Positions 33,801 to 46,289 of a stretch of DNA of 64,000 nt are shown here, one piece after another (within the stretch, counting starts at the first letter, position 1; each line of letters starts with the position of its first letter). The translations under genes were made by a program, and so were the position numbers. Source of the stretch: Zizania palustris (Eukaryota > Streptophyta > Magnoliopsida > Poales > Poaceae); assembly GCA_019279435.1 (NCBI GenBank), contig JAAALK010000287.1, positions 30,318,162 to 30,382,161 on the forward strand, read 5' to 3'. The notes under the pieces were generated by a model. The model searched no databases and was not told the DNA's origin. It worked only from the letters and a program-made list of their open reading frames with translations.

Positions 33801-35467
33801 CGCTGGCGTTGTGCCACAAAGACCCTAATATAGGATTGAGACACAATCCTACCAGAATCTCTATGATTAGCAGCTACAGAGGCAATTCAGAAAACAAATG
33901 TATGGGGCCAACTTTGATGTGGTGAACCTTGGATATACTCCAAAGCAGCATACACAACCTTTGATTGCTGCTACTTTTTATGGGGGGATGCTTATACCCA
34001 ACCACTGCTGGGAATTAATCAGCCCTTAAAAGGGAAAAGCCCAAATATTTGACTAGTTAGTTTCTCTAACTTGAGTGGGATTCTTATTTGGGATCTCGTA
34101 GAGATGCAATGCCTTTTACATATTATTTTGTCGATGTTTTGTATGTTCTGTTTTAAAAATTGAAAATTTATCTTATGCAGGACCAAACTCTTTACTGAGA
34201 ATTCACCTCATCTGTGAATTTATGGTGTGTAAACCATGAAATGGAACTGCTGCTGACTGCTCAACTGTTGTTTTCAACAAGATCAGAACTCAAAGCTTGG
34301 TAGCTTGGTGCTCAGTAGGGGATTACCATCTTGCGAGTATTTTTTCTCCCATGTCATCTTCAGCTTAATATGCTAGTTGTTCTTCAATTACCTATGCTTT
34401 TATTCTTCTATCTGCAGCATGGATATGTTTAATTCTGCAATCTTTTATTCTTGCTACTTCTCTCCACCGTTGTAGGAAAGTTGAATTCATGATATATCTC
34501 TCCATTTTCCTTTTTTTTGTTTGCTTCAAAAGATAGTCAGGAGCACATGATACTCTTTCTTTCTGTGCCTTTCTGTCCTGTAGGCCCTAGATGTTCTTTC
34601 CAGGAGGCAATCATTGGTGGAGTAGCAGGTAGCTCAACCACTCAAGACAGTGTTTTTATGATTTTATCTCCTGTGCCCTACCCTCAAAATGCTTCAGATT
34701 CCTAAGTATGCAAAACTTGGTCAAAATACCAGTTGATTTGTCTATTGCTAGAATGCTAGATGCTACATTACTTTTCCCTAGACCATTCAGAACAGCTTTA
34801 TTGCTTGGTTGTTCCATCTTTTTTTTATCCTTCCATACACACCATGCATCACAAAAATTGATGGAATTATGTCTGTCATATATATCTAGTATATTTTTCA
34901 GAATCAGTATCCACTCGTATTACAAGTAAACAGTAGATCCTGTATAATAACTCTTTGTTCATTGTGACTACAAGCTACTATAGATACAAAATACACAGGT
35001 AAATGATCTTGAATCTTCTCAGTGACCTTATTGAAAAAAAAACAGATATCTGATGAACACTACAAAAAAACTAAGGTGTGGTTCCAGCCAATGTACACTT
35101 GACCATACGATGATTGCATCTAAGTTAGAACCATGATTTTCCTTATTGTCACTGGACTATGGATGGGGTCTTCAGAATATCACAAGGAGATCCATGTCAT
35201 GAGTTTAATTGCAGTTCAATTTCACTGCCATCAAGAACCGAAACTGGCAACTAGATGAAAATAGTCACCTCTAGATTTGGATTGGCAACCAATGGCAAAC
35301 TATTTCAAATTTAGATGTATCAACATGAGTATAGCTGCCTCAACTCCAGATTCTGTAGAGGTAAGATATCAAATAGCTGCTCACCATAAGCTCGATTCAT
35401 TTTGACATTATTAGGGCTCTATGTGAATGCTCTGATGTCTCTTGCCAGGTTCCTCAGTGCCTTCAAC
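30900..35467. other. Long AT-rich spacer
   Basis: About 4.5 kb between the bZIP gene and the PP2A subunit, with only short chance ORFs. It holds one Tourist-like MITE (33608-33825). A stretch at about 32760-33110, with CTATTTATAGCC and repeated CTAGCCTAG and CCTAAATG motifs, may be an LTR relic. Confidence 0.45.
33608..33825. mobile_element. Tourist-like MITE
   Basis: The ends GGTCCCATTTGGCACAGC and (reverse) GGGTCTTTGTGGCACAAC are imperfect inverted repeats. Both sides carry TAA (33605-33607 and 33826-33828), the target duplication of PIF/Harbinger-type Tourist elements. The interior is 218 bp and non-coding. Confidence 0.75.
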
Positions 35468-38400
35468 TTAGAAAGGAGATTCAAGTGACTCATCCCAAAC
35501 ATCTCCACTTGCATTGGAAGCATCTTCACCATCTTCTTCCATTGCCAATCTTATATACTCTCTCCGAGCAAAGCGGTCCCAGTCCGTCAGAGATGGCTCT
35601 TCACGCATCTGCACTTGCATTGGGAAAATGTATCTTACACACTCACAGTCACAGGTATTGCATGAGCTAATAATACCACTAAGATTTTATCAGGATATGA
35701 GTGGGCATTTGACTTACTTGGCGGATGAGGAAGGGGTCTCTAGCTTCAAATGCCATAAACTTGTTCAGATTGAAGAGAATGTTGAAGAAATGCCCAGACA
35801 GTTTGCACCTTCGGAAGTCTTTTAATGTAAAACAGTTCTCATCCTGAAACAAAAATAATAATAATAAGTATGCCAACTTATAATGATAGAAAAAAGGTTT
35901 TGTTACCTCTGGTCCGATCATATCAATTAGTTGACACAAGATGTCCTCATAAAGAACAGGTTCCTGGGCCATGCACTCCATGCGATGAAGTTGCTCCTTG
36001 AAAAAGAACTGTAATTCATTGTGTGTGAGAATGCCATTGCCATCCAGATCTATGCATCTGAACCTGAATGTAGCATGTGAAGCACAAATAAGAGAGATTG
36101 CTAAAATATTTGATGGAGGGATCATTAATAAGAATTATGCTTCTTATATTGACAGTGAAACAAGTACGGTAGGGCATTAGGGCGTGATGATTCTGTTGAT
36201 GAATGTTAATATAGATTTAGACGCATGAATAGTTTTTTTCAATGCACTACTATTTAAAATCAAATCTTTAAGAATATTTCATCATTCAAGTCTCTTTTTA
36301 TTGTCTCCTCGCATATCGATTTCAGTCCTCTCCTGCCTCTTTCCCACACTATTGTTGCACATAAAGGACATAACTTGAAAATTCATAATATAGTGGAAGA
36401 TACATAAACTTGAAACAGTTGAAACAGTTTAGATCTTGTTCCTATGTTATGCACATCTGGAGTTGATGCAATGTAATGAACACAGTAGTACTTGTAACAG
36501 TAGTTGAGGTATGAGCATTATTGCACAATTGAGGAACTAAACCGACCAGAGGCAAAATCAAAGTTGGACTTACCAAAATTCCTGGCTTGGTTCTGATGAT
36601 TTGTCCTCTTCAGATAATATGAAATGAACAAAATCTTCATATCCCATTTTCCCTTCAACCTTGCTCGTAAATTTCCTAGGAACCTATTGTATATCAAATA
36701 AGAATGTCAAAATAAACTCAATTTTACAGCTATTCTGAAATTGATTGGACCAAAAACAATACCGACCTCTGAGAAAATTCTTTCTACAACCCTATATGTC
36801 AATGCATGGTTTCCATACTTAATAAGATTTTCCTTATCAATTAAGAAATCGTGGTCCGTGTCCAGCTCCCAGAACTTGCAGTATATCACATAAAAATGCT
36901 CGTATGAGAAATACCTACACGAAAACAAGGATGTTTAATAGTGCACTTGTTTTAAGCAAAAAAGTTCTCCCATAGAAGAGGAGAGAAGCAAAAAAAAGTG
37001 AAAAAAATCTGTATTTGAATGTTTCACCTTAAAACTTTATTAATATCTTCTTCTTCATCAGCATGTCGCAGTGCATCAACTAGATTTCCACGTTTAAGCT
37101 CCCTAAGTGTAAGATGACGACCTCCAATTCGAGCCAAGCAATAAAATATCCTATATACGACAGTCTCAGCTGACAAAGAATGTTGTGTAAGTACTAAGTA
37201 GAAGAAAATATATGACATGCTTTAATATTTCATTTCATTTACATGATTGTAGTATGTCATAGATGGATTTACCATATCTTTCTTGAAATTCAGGTGTGCT
37301 CTTCAAGAACTCCAGGCCAGGATGGTTGTCCAGAAGGTCACGAAGAACTGGTTTGAAATCCTCCTAAGTTATTATGGAGCATTAGTTAGACAAGAACATC
37401 GTTGATGAACTGTCTCAGTGGGATACCGAGAAAAACTTTGTATAGATTTGGCACCTATGAAATTCAGTTAAGAACAGTAGGCACCCAAATTCGAGTTGAA
37501 TACTTTACTGTGGGCTTACATTTTGATGTACTACTTGAAGAACACTCACACCACTCTTTTCCATAATCAATCCATTTCTGATGTACTACTTTACTGTGGA
37601 GTGTGGACTTACAATTTGATAAATGAGGCATACCTTTGTGAGGTAATCGTGATTAGTTTTCTTTAAGATCATGAATACTTGCGTTGCAACATCCATAGTC
37701 ACCATGTTGCTATTTAACCAGAACTCAATGAAGGCATCCCTGAAATCAAATACCATCAAACAAAATTCAACGGGCTATTTTTGCACACTGCAAACTATTG
37801 CAATTTGCAAGTAGTCTACTACCTTGTGACAAGCCCTGTGTTCTCCTTATCAATCTTTCCAAACAGAACAGTGGTGAAGAATGATGGGAGTTTGCAAAGT
37901 TCCCTAGTGACCAGCCGAAATTCTATTGCGAAACAAAATAGACAAAAAAAATGATTAGTTGATACTTGATAGTAGCCGCACGCATATGCTTGAACAAAAG
38001 TATGTTTTCTTTTTGTTTTACGGCATCACAAACAATTGGCAGAAACTGTGACAAGTCTGAACTCTGAAAACGAACACGATCATATCAAAACATGGATGAT
38101 TAAATCAGAATGTGCTAGCTCCAGGCACCAGTGAATTATCGGATTGGAATTCGTTTCAACAAGTAATCCGTTGTGACTTGTGAAGGTTATTCGGAAAAGA
38201 AAACGTATCTCATTTGGCGCACCTTGAATCCGGAGACCGTTTGAGTGTCCAGCGAAGAGCTGATCAACTATCGCCATGCATTGCTTCTTCAGCTCAAATG
38301 TGGGTGGGCGCCCATCGTGAAAATAGAACTGCCGAGCAAATTAAAATCAGCAGCAATGGTAATGTTGAATTGTTGATTCCATCTACAAGAGATTATTGTG

Positions 38401-38880
38401 TGGATTCGGGAGGCGATTTGATGGATGGATCGTGGATGTGGATGTGTGTACCTGCGGTATGACCTCCTTGACAGCGCGGGCGGCGGGCGGGCGGAGCGGG
38501 GAAGCGGAGCGGTTGGTCTGGCCGGCGCCCACGCAGCTGGGCCTCCTCGAGAGGCGCGGCGACCTCGGCGAGAGCGGAGGCACGGAGGCGCCCCCCTGCA
38601 TCATCATCGACGGCAGCATCGCGCCCCCCGGTACGCCGCCGCCGCCGCCGACGCCGCCGCTCGCCTTGGCCTTCTGCACCAAGCACCCAACCAGCGCGAC
38701 GGTTTCCGGTAGCGCGAGCCAGTGCGCGAAGAGGTGATCCAGGACGCCTCGCAGCGCGGGCGCCCGCGGCGCCGGGATCTCCGGCGGCAGCTGCAGCAGG
38801 TCCACCTGCAGCGCCAGCGCCTCCACCGCGGCGCTCAGATCCTCCACCACCGCCGCCGCCGAAGCCGTCGCCACCTCCAT
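35468..38880 (-). CDS. PP2A regulatory subunit B'' (EF-hand type), 11 exons
   Basis: Exons on the minus strand are 38452-38880, 38223-38328, 37823-37922, 37634-37739, 37273-37363, 37028-37169, 36767-36914, 36574-36683, 35907-36063, 35718-35843 and 35468-35608. They sum to 1656 nt, 551 residues, with every junction GT-AG and in phase. B'' subunits direct the PP2A phosphatase to substrates and bind calcium. Family segments seen are FYFHDGRPPTFELKKQC, RELCKLPSFFTTVLFGKID, YRIFYCLARIGGRHLTLREL and EPSLTDWDRFARREYIRLAM. The EF-hand loop DLDGNGILTHNE (residues 416-427) is canonical. An earlier one, DTDHDFLIDKEN (343-354), has Asn at position 12 and may bind weakly. The N-terminal 143 residues are a Pro/Ser/Gly-rich variable region in one exon. 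By length and N-terminus this is the B''-alpha/beta kind rather than TONNEAU2. Confidence 0.93.
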
Positions 38881-38959
38881 CCCTCCCTCGCCGCCGATCC
38901 GACCGGCCGCGCGCGTGCGCTCAGGAGGCGCTAGTTATCGCGCGGCCTCACGAATCTCG

Positions 38960-39930
38960 GCGCCATGCCGCCATCCCAGCCGTCCGTTCCGTTCAATGCA
39001 AAATTCAGAAAATGCACATGCCGAATCAGTTTAACCGCGGTTGAATTCAATAAAATTATGGGTTTTTTAGATATATGCCATTACAATTACCGTACTTTGG
39101 AACTTTGCCACTACAATTCGTCTATTTGTATATATGTCATTCCAGATTTGCAGTCCTCACAAAATCTAATGGTATATTTCAGATTTCTCTAAAATTGTAA
39201 TGGCATATTTCGAAATTTTCTAAATTTTTAATGATATAGTTTGGAGTTCTCTGAATTTGTAATGGCATGAATCTAAATACGTGAATTGTAATGGCATTTC
39301 TCTAAAGTCACAAAATTGTAATGACATGATCCAAATTTCCCTAAAATTATAGCGTATGCTCCTTGAGATGAACACAAAATTAAATCAAACACATACCAAT
39401 TCAATCTTGATCTGATCGAGATGCTCCCCCTCTCGGTAGAGTGAAATTAAAGATATTTAAGCCTTCAAAATCACCTCTATTTCATCAACCAAACAAGGGG
39501 AGAAAGAAGAGGTATATCAATGGCACAAACCCAACCATAAATAGAGATGGAGAGAACGAACGGTAGAAGAGAAAGGATATGAAAGTGGAAGTAAAGCTCA
39601 CAACCACCCGTAAATTTGCATCATGCATCAAAACGTTTACCAAACCGCCAGGGCCGGCACTGATATTTTTGTGGCCCAGTGCGGAACAAAAAATGGAGGC
39701 CCCCATTCACCGTAAATATACAAAATAATAAGGAAAAATTTAGTGTCATTAACAAATCTCACACTAATAAGTTTAAATACAAAAAACAAATATCTCTAGA
39801 TTATTTAAACAATTTCTTCTAACAGGCTGGTTGTCCGTGACTTGTGACTAATTTGCAACTGGACTTTATTAATACTTGTGAGGCTTATTAGCATACTAAA
39901 TTTTAGAGACCTCTTACTTTCGGAGTGCAT
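38960..39930. other. AT-rich spacer with short dispersed repeats
   Basis: Between about 39070 and 39330 the phrase TTGTAATGGCAT and close variants occur several times in both orientations, so this is repeat-derived. No gene is seen. Confidence 0.45.
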
Positions 39931-39935
39931 CATGG

Positions 39936-40115
39936 AATGCTATTCTACACCGACGTGGAATGGAGGGGTTGGGATTGGATGGGGGGTGGGCACGATTGGG
40001 ATGATCGGTGTAGAATAGCATTTACACCCATAGTGTAGAATAGCGTTCCCGTATATATATATATATATATATATATACGGGAGCACTATTCTACAACACG
40101 TGTGTAGAATAGCAT
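39936..40115. repeat. AT-microsatellite-associated repeat, copy 1 (double)
   Basis: GCTATTCTACACC and its reverse complement GGTGTAGAATAGC bracket the unit. A (TA)n run at 40052-40077 is flanked symmetrically by TTCCCG and CGGGAG, after which a second GAATAGC unit starts. It is related to 50745-50955 and 57664-57770. Confidence 0.6.
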
Positions 40116-40159
40116 TTATATATAGACTCAAAATATTTTTCACATAAAATAATGAGATT

Positions 40160-40423
40160 TTTCACTTTGCCGAGTGCTTTGTTAAAAACACTTGGCAAAT
40201 ACAAGGGTTTGCCGACTGCCGTTATAACAGCAGCGGGGTTTTTCAATATGTTTGTCGAGTGCCTTAGCCGTAGCACTCGACAAACTCTCTAATTTGTCGT
40301 GTGTAACAAGGTTTTCCGAATGCATTCCATGATGCACTCGGCAAACTAGGGTTTGCTGAGTGCCCAATGGAATGCACTCGGCAAAACCTCGGACACTCGG
40401 CAAACGTTGTGTTTCTGGTAGTG
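40160..40423. mobile_element. Terminal fragment of a CACTA transposon
   Basis: The right end, read on the minus strand, is CACTACCAGAAACACAACG, a typical CACTA terminus. Inside it are at least seven subterminal repeats of the GTTTGCCGAGTG type in both orientations, some of them variants such as GTTTGTCGAGTGCC. No transposase and no matching opposite end were found. Confidence 0.75.
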
Positions 40424-40518
40424 TGGATTGATGGATATGTTAGTGAGGATTATGAATATTATAGATTAGGCATATGCATAATTGCATGTACTACTGATGA
40501 TTAATTGATTAATTAACA

Positions 40519-41049
40519 GTGCACTGTGCTTTTCATGGAGATACTAGATGTGTTAATTGTCACAGGATTCTTTTTACTGGTAAGATCAGGACGGCGATCG
40601 AGCGATCCCTACAGGAAAATTGCAGTCGCCTTTTACTACTGGGCAGGAGGATCAATGCGTGTGGAGTTCAGAGTAGCCATCACTCGCAAGATCTATCGAG
40701 CCGTATAAAGATTGTTAATGCACGGGACAAATGTGTTGCTGACATCCATAAATCCATCCATGAAAGTTTGCTAGTAGCCGGCCAGATAGACTCCGGTTGC
40801 TACTGCCATACACGTCCTCGTCACTGCCGACGAGGCCAAGCTGGTCATCGGCGGCGAGGTGGCGACCGGCCGGAAGCGCGGAGGCGACGACCGACCGGTT
40901 CACCGCATGGTGGGGGGAGGGGTCTGCACGGAGGGAGCCCATCCAGCCACTCCGGCGCAGGACACGCCGGAGAATGTGCAACGCGGTTCGGTAAGACCCG
41001 GCAAGAAGCCGTACCTGCGCCAAACTGCCACTTCAACTACTACTACTAG
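40519..41049 (+). other. Unassigned open stretch
   Basis: A long open frame of 176 codons without an ATG at its start. A second short frame nearby begins with an ATG at 40534 (MEILDVLIVTGFFLL), which is hydrophobic and ends at a GTAAGA. The GC-rich part at 40840-41030 is open in several frames. I recognise no domain. It may be chance or a degraded gene. Confidence 0.2.
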
Positions 41050-41089
41050 AATGGCCAGCGCCCTTCGGGCACCCTCTATTAGTTTTGAT

Positions 41090-41375
41090 GGTTCACTTTT
41101 TAATATGGGTCATATAATGGATGCAACTAAATTTTTATACTATTTTTTTCAAGTTAATTAAGATATATATACCGACTTGTCAAACCACTAATAATTATCA
41201 AACCATGAACTAATTAGGTTTGATAGACCTGTCTCATGAATTAGCCTCCATTTATGTACTTAATTTTATAATTAAGCCACGCTTAGTACTTTTAATTAGC
41301 ACCCAAACATCCGTTGTGACGGAACTAAAGTTTTGGACTAAAGAACCAAATACCCACTTAGTGTGGGACACAATT
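41090..41375. mobile_element. MITE-like element, relative of 53896-54490
   Basis: Shares with the later element the phrases CATGAACTAATT, TCTCATGAATTAGCC and ATTTTATAATTA, and an end of the CTAAAG...GGACTAAAGAACCAAATACCC type. The exact ends are not resolved. Confidence 0.45.
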
Positions 41376-42032
41376 TACACCGGAGCTATGTCAGACATGT
41401 CCTCATGAAAATTTCAGTCAAATTTCACTAATTCGAGCCTCGCCAAAATGGTCGAAATTGATGAATTAGTAAAAAAATTAGTCGAATCTATAAACCCTTG
41501 CCCAGTGAGTAGTGAGTTGTCGATGCTACTACGACTTGATGTGTGTGGTAGCACACCACATTCACTGTGAATAAATAGCATATGGATATACCACACTCTC
41601 TTATGGTACATTCTATGAAAAGAGCCATTCATTTAATGGTAAAGAAATACGAAATTAATCAATAATTTATAATTTATAGTATTGTTTGGTATGTTTGAAA
41701 CGCTTTTGACTATGAAAATAACCTACAATCATCTAGCTTATACTCACTCTATCCAAAAATCTTCTTTATGTTATATTTTCTATTTTTTAAAATAAAAAGT
41801 AGTGTGTATTTATAATTTACATTCACGTGAGTCTTCAATGAGTAGTGATAATATTTTGTTCTTACATATGGTCTCAGTCATAGCTTAATTAGTCTTGTAT
41901 GTAGCCTCGCCGCACTGTACGAATTAAACCAGTGAAAAATTATAAGGTGACCAATGCTTAATGAATTAAAAGAAAGAACTTTTCAAGAACGCCTGGCTAC
42001 ACAAAGGCTCATTGGCACAAGATTTTCTATCT

Positions 42033-44279
42033 TCAGGTAGGTACAAATTGAGAAGATGGCAATAGCCGGATCAGGAAGGTTCCTACGTCGACACACAGAA
42101 GAATGAACTGGATGGAACAAAACGGTGAAGCTCTACTTGCTTTAGCCTCCATCTTTAAGATTCTGAAGTCCTAGCAATGTCTTTGCATTGTGCCTCTAGA
42201 TTCTCGACCATCTCCTCCAGCAACATTGCCCTCTTTTCATTGTGCCATACCTTAGCTTTCAGATGTTTGTGATCCTCAGGCAGAGATTTCTCCATGTCAA
42301 GAAGAGCGGCGTGATCCTCGGTCAGGGGTTTCCAAGCTTGTGATGCTCTTGTTAGGATGAAGCATTGAGTCTCTGCTTCCATCTTCTCCATGAACAGTCG
42401 ATCCATATCAGACTGCAGAGACAGAAGCTCGCCATTGCATAGCACAGGTTTGCTTGGTTGTTTGTGGTTGAGTGCATCAAGTTCAACTATTCTTGAATCC
42501 TTCTCATTGATAAGCACAGAAGCTTCTTCTAGCCTGGACTCAAGAAGCTTCAACTCCTCGCTTAGTTCTGCGGAATCATCAAAATGGCATGAACTGCTCC
42601 ATTTTGTCTCACTGTGATTGTTTGTGCAATCTTCACAAGTTTCTTTTCTGATTTCAACAAACCATTGGATCTCTGTAAAATACATTGAAGCAAATATTTA
42701 TTGGAGCATTCTTTGATTGAATAAAAATAAAATCAGATTTTAACAGATCATATGAAGTATAACATTTTGTTATGATCATGCTAAATTGATAAATCAGCAT
42801 GGCACTCAGAAAAGTATTACAGGAAATGGACTAAGGAAACTTTACAGAACATGTAGGGGAAATATATTTTCTTAATTATGCTGTAACGGATTATACTTAG
42901 AAAAATCTAGGAGAATACAATAAATGCTTCTTACTTCTAGGAGATCAAGCATGTCACATATTTAGAATAAATCCTTTTCAAAAATTGAATGCCACAATTA
43001 TTAGGATTGAACAGGGATGACTTTTCGGACAAAATGAGCCAATAAAAAATTGTAAAAATATTTGGCACATCATTAGGCCATAATTCCCCGCCAAAAATGT
43101 ATATAGTCAAAATTGATCATTTCACCAAACAATCGTTATTGGCTGCAAAATGTAAAAATGGCAACAAGTTGTTTACTGTATTTTCTTTAAGCACTCACAA
43201 GCGTGCCAGAACCTTAACCTACTCATCTTACAAGTTACCACTCAATCAAAAACAGAACATCAGAAATACCATATATCCACATATAGTGAGAGTTAATTAT
43301 ATACGTTGCAAAAGTTTTTCATGGGAGAAACTCATTCAAAAGTGTTGCTTCATGAACATAACCACCAGTTGCGACTTAAAATGAAAGAGGCATGCAACCA
43401 GCGTGAGTTAACTTTTTCAAATGTTTGGTATATTGACTCCTCTAGGGTTACCATGCGTTCGTGTATCGTCCTTTCATTCATTGATCATTATATACAACCA
43501 CTGTCCATATCTTGCACTTATTACGAAATTGAACTGATGAATGCCAAAATAGAATAGCTGAAACAAATACAATGAGTTGTATTCGGGAGGCTGTGGATTT
43601 CATCCTTTAATGAATTGATATAGTATAAGGTCTTCGATCAAGCAAATGAAAAGACAAAAGTACAACTTATATGTATTCATTCTTTTGAGAAATTCTACAA
43701 AGAGATGCATTTGAGTACTGGGCCTGTCACAATCAAATAGACAAAGCATGGAGTACTGGTTTTTCATGAATTAAACTATGATAGAGGGGAATTTGATATT
43801 ACCATTCTCAAGTGCTTTTTCGGCTGACTGGAGCAAAGCAATTGACCTAACATACGGATCAACACCAGGATGGAGATCACCATTCTCACCCTTGCCTATA
43901 GTCCCTTCATCAAAGGCAAGGTCATCGGCATCGGAATCATTGTTCCCCTATACTGATCTCCCCGCTGCAGTCCTATTCTCCTTGTAGAAACCTCCTGCTG
44001 CAGACCACACCTCCTCGCTGGGAGGTTCATCGTCACTGTGCTCGGCGTCATCGTAAAGAACCTTATGGACGCCATTGCTGCTTATGGTAGCACTGGATTG
44101 GCGGGCGTGAGCAGCGCTAGAGCTTTGGAGGTTGGATTCGACATTGGAGTGCGAGTTCTCCGCCTCCACCATGGAGACGGTTCGAGCAGAAGCGCGCACG
44201 TGTGCGGCGCGGATGATCTTGCCGTGAGCATCGACATCGGAGGTCACGACAAAGGGGCGCGTGAGCCACTACCGGCCAT
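42033..44279 (-). pseudogene. Broken WPP-domain-interacting protein (WIP, plant KASH protein)
   Basis: WIPs sit in the outer nuclear envelope and bind SUN proteins through a C-terminal KASH tail. Exon 1 (to 43803) encodes an acidic N-terminus and DPYVRSIALLQSAEKALEN. Exon 2 starts at 42672 with EIQWFVEIRKE and carries the coiled coil with FMEKMEAETQCFILTRASQAW. There are two clear lesions. One is an in-frame TAG at 43948-43950 between AAGRSV and NNDSDADD. The other is a 1-base frame change near 42160, after CKDIARTSE, which ends the protein at 42155 before the tail. The tail itself survives in the next frame: it reads FCSIQFILLC, then GTFLIRLLP, and ends FVPT before TGA at 42033, matching the family's membrane segment and VPT end. 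A third frame problem lies near the ATG at 44279. Internal ATG starts exist (for example 44172). Confidence 0.85.
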
Positions 44280-44419
44280 GCCAGCAGGAGGCGACGGCGA
44301 ACGCTTAGGCAGAGGGAGTGGTGATGGGCTAGCAGGGGCGAGGCGCGCCGTGGTTGGTGGATCCGGTTGTTGCAGTCGAGATGCTCGGGAGCACCGCAAT
44401 GGCGGCTAGGGTTACACAC

Positions 44420-45780
44420 GGGAGAGTGCGGGACGGGGACTGGGGAATGGGAGAGCAGGCACGAGGGGCTCTAGACCCCTGGAGGCTAGCCATTTTTCGA
44501 AAACACCCTCGCATTTTTTAATTTCAGAGCGCACTCCGATTTTATGAATTTTCTCTCCTTCGCATATAAAATATCAGGAAACAGGGGTTTAAACGCAAAA
44601 AACACAAGACGGTAAAAATACGGCGTCGGCCATTCACGCAATTAGAGACAAAAAGGAGGACCTTTTCACAAAAACAACAGTCCCGCCTGGGGCAACATGG
44701 CGGCTCGTGAGACAGCCACGCCAGCAAAAACGATGGAGGCTTACCAGATTACCGAAAAATGCAGGGACTTTTTCGCAAAGTGATGACGTGGCTTGCTGTG
44801 CGAGCAAACTCGAGCTACTTTTAATATATCTAATATGGAATCTCGTTCGTTCGAGCGGCACATATATATATTGGAATAGAAGTGCTCTGTGATTGCGGTA
44901 CAATGGATGAAGCAAATTAAAGCGAACGATTCCTTTTGCAAATTAAGTTTGCATACGTAAAGAAATAAACAATGCAATCTCATCTTATTCTCTGTACCGG
45001 CAAAAATAAATTTTCTACAATTGTTTTTAAAAATTATACCATTTAAAAAAATGTGAAAAGTCTGAAACGGAGCAGATATATATATATATATTGCTCGCAA
45101 TCTTCTTACCATCTCCACAATTGCATCGTGATTACTAGCTTTGATTTGATTTGCAAAAAAAAACTGGCTATCTAGCTAATTTATTGGGATATATATATAT
45201 ATATATATATATTCGGAATTTCGGATGGGAATAATGGAGGCGAGATGCATGGATATGATAGTGCTCAGTGACTCGGTGCACACAGACACAGTAGGCCGCA
45301 GCAGCTAGCAGCTTCTGAATTCTGATCGATCGAGAGACAGATCGATCGATTTATTGCTTTAATTTGCTTTAGTTTCCTTCTCTTTAAAAAGAGAAGCAAA
45401 AGAAGCGAAAGCGATCGAGACTTTGGCCGAGATAGACGACGATGCTGTCACTGGTCACTGTAACTGATGGTGATAATCTCTCCGAGTTAATTGCATGCAA
45501 ACGATCGAATTACGTCCAAAATGTAATAAAGAAAATTAATCTTCGCCACGAACTGTATGTAGCTGATTAGATGCTTGATGCGTCGATCAATTAATCGTCT
45601 CGTTGATTAGCATGCATATATATACACACGTAGGTTTGCATCATCGCACACCGCGAAATTATCCACCAAAAGAAGGAGAAAAACTCGGACAGAATCGTTT
45701 AGCTAATTGTGACATTTTGACGCATGCGTGCATGCATGGGCATGTCGTGCCGGCCGGCCGGCGATATGGAACGGACGGTG
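44420..45780. other. Spacer between the WIP copy and the GDU gene
   Basis: AT-rich with (AT)n runs near 45080 and 45189-45212. No gene recognised. Confidence 0.45.
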
Positions 45781-45781
45781 C

Positions 45782-46177
45782 TTACGGCTGCGGCGGCGGC
45801 ATCTTGTTGTTGGCCAACCCGGCGGCGGCGGCGGCGGCGAAGGCGAGCGGGGTGGCGCTGGCGATGAACGACGGCGCGTCGTCGCCGGCCATGACGACCA
45901 CCACCCTGGGCGGCGCTTCCCGGTCCATCGGCGCCAGCACGCGCACGGACATCATCCCCGGCGGGACCGCCTCCTCGTCGGCGCCGTGCCGCCGGCCGGC
46001 GCCCTCGTTCCGGCGCGCGCACAGCAGCACGGCGAGCGCCACGGCGATGAGCGCCATCACCACCCCGAACCCGATGAACAGGTAGGGCGTCGGCGTCGAC
46101 CAGAACGGCGGCGGCACCACCACCGTCGACGACGTCGACGCCACCGCCATGTCACTTGCAGCACCACTAGGCCTCAT
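45782..46177 (-). CDS. GLUTAMINE DUMPER (GDU) family membrane protein
   Basis: A single exon of 131 residues starting at the ATG at 46177; the frame is open a little further upstream, but only with a GTG. GDU proteins are plant membrane proteins that affect amino-acid export and work with the LOG2 ubiquitin ligase. The sequence shows the conserved block FWSTPTPYLFIGFGVVMALI with one membrane helix (about residues 31-53). It continues into a cytosolic basic stretch (CARRNEG) and then the family signature VVMAG (residues 94-98) followed by DDAPSFIASATP. The length and lack of introns are typical. A TATA box lies about 100 bp upstream. Low-complexity Ala and Pro runs make up the C-terminus. Confidence 0.93.
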   Translation of the reverse strand: MRPSGAASDMAVASTSSTVVVPPPFWSTPTPYLFIGFGVVMALIAVALAVLLCARRNEGAGRRHGADEEAVPPGMMSVRVLAPMDREAPPRVVVVMAGDDAPSFIASATPLAFAAAAAAGLANNKMPPPQP

Positions 46178-46277
46178 TGCTCGCACAAAATCGAAACTTT
46201 TCGCGCTTTGAGCTACCCTTTGATTAATTTGTTGGAAGAAGCTAGAAGTGGTGTGGTTGAGCCGTGGAAGATAATGG

Positions 46278-46286
46278 ATTTATATA
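46278..46286 (-). promoter_or_regulatory. TATA box of the GDU gene
   Basis: The minus strand reads CACTATATAAATCC, about 100 bp upstream of the ATG at 46177. Confidence 0.6.
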
Positions 46287-46289
46287 GTG

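Noticed and set aside
38396..38737. Plus-strand ORFs over PP2A B'' exon 1
   Set aside because: They mirror the conserved minus-strand exon, which is supported by eleven in-phase junctions.
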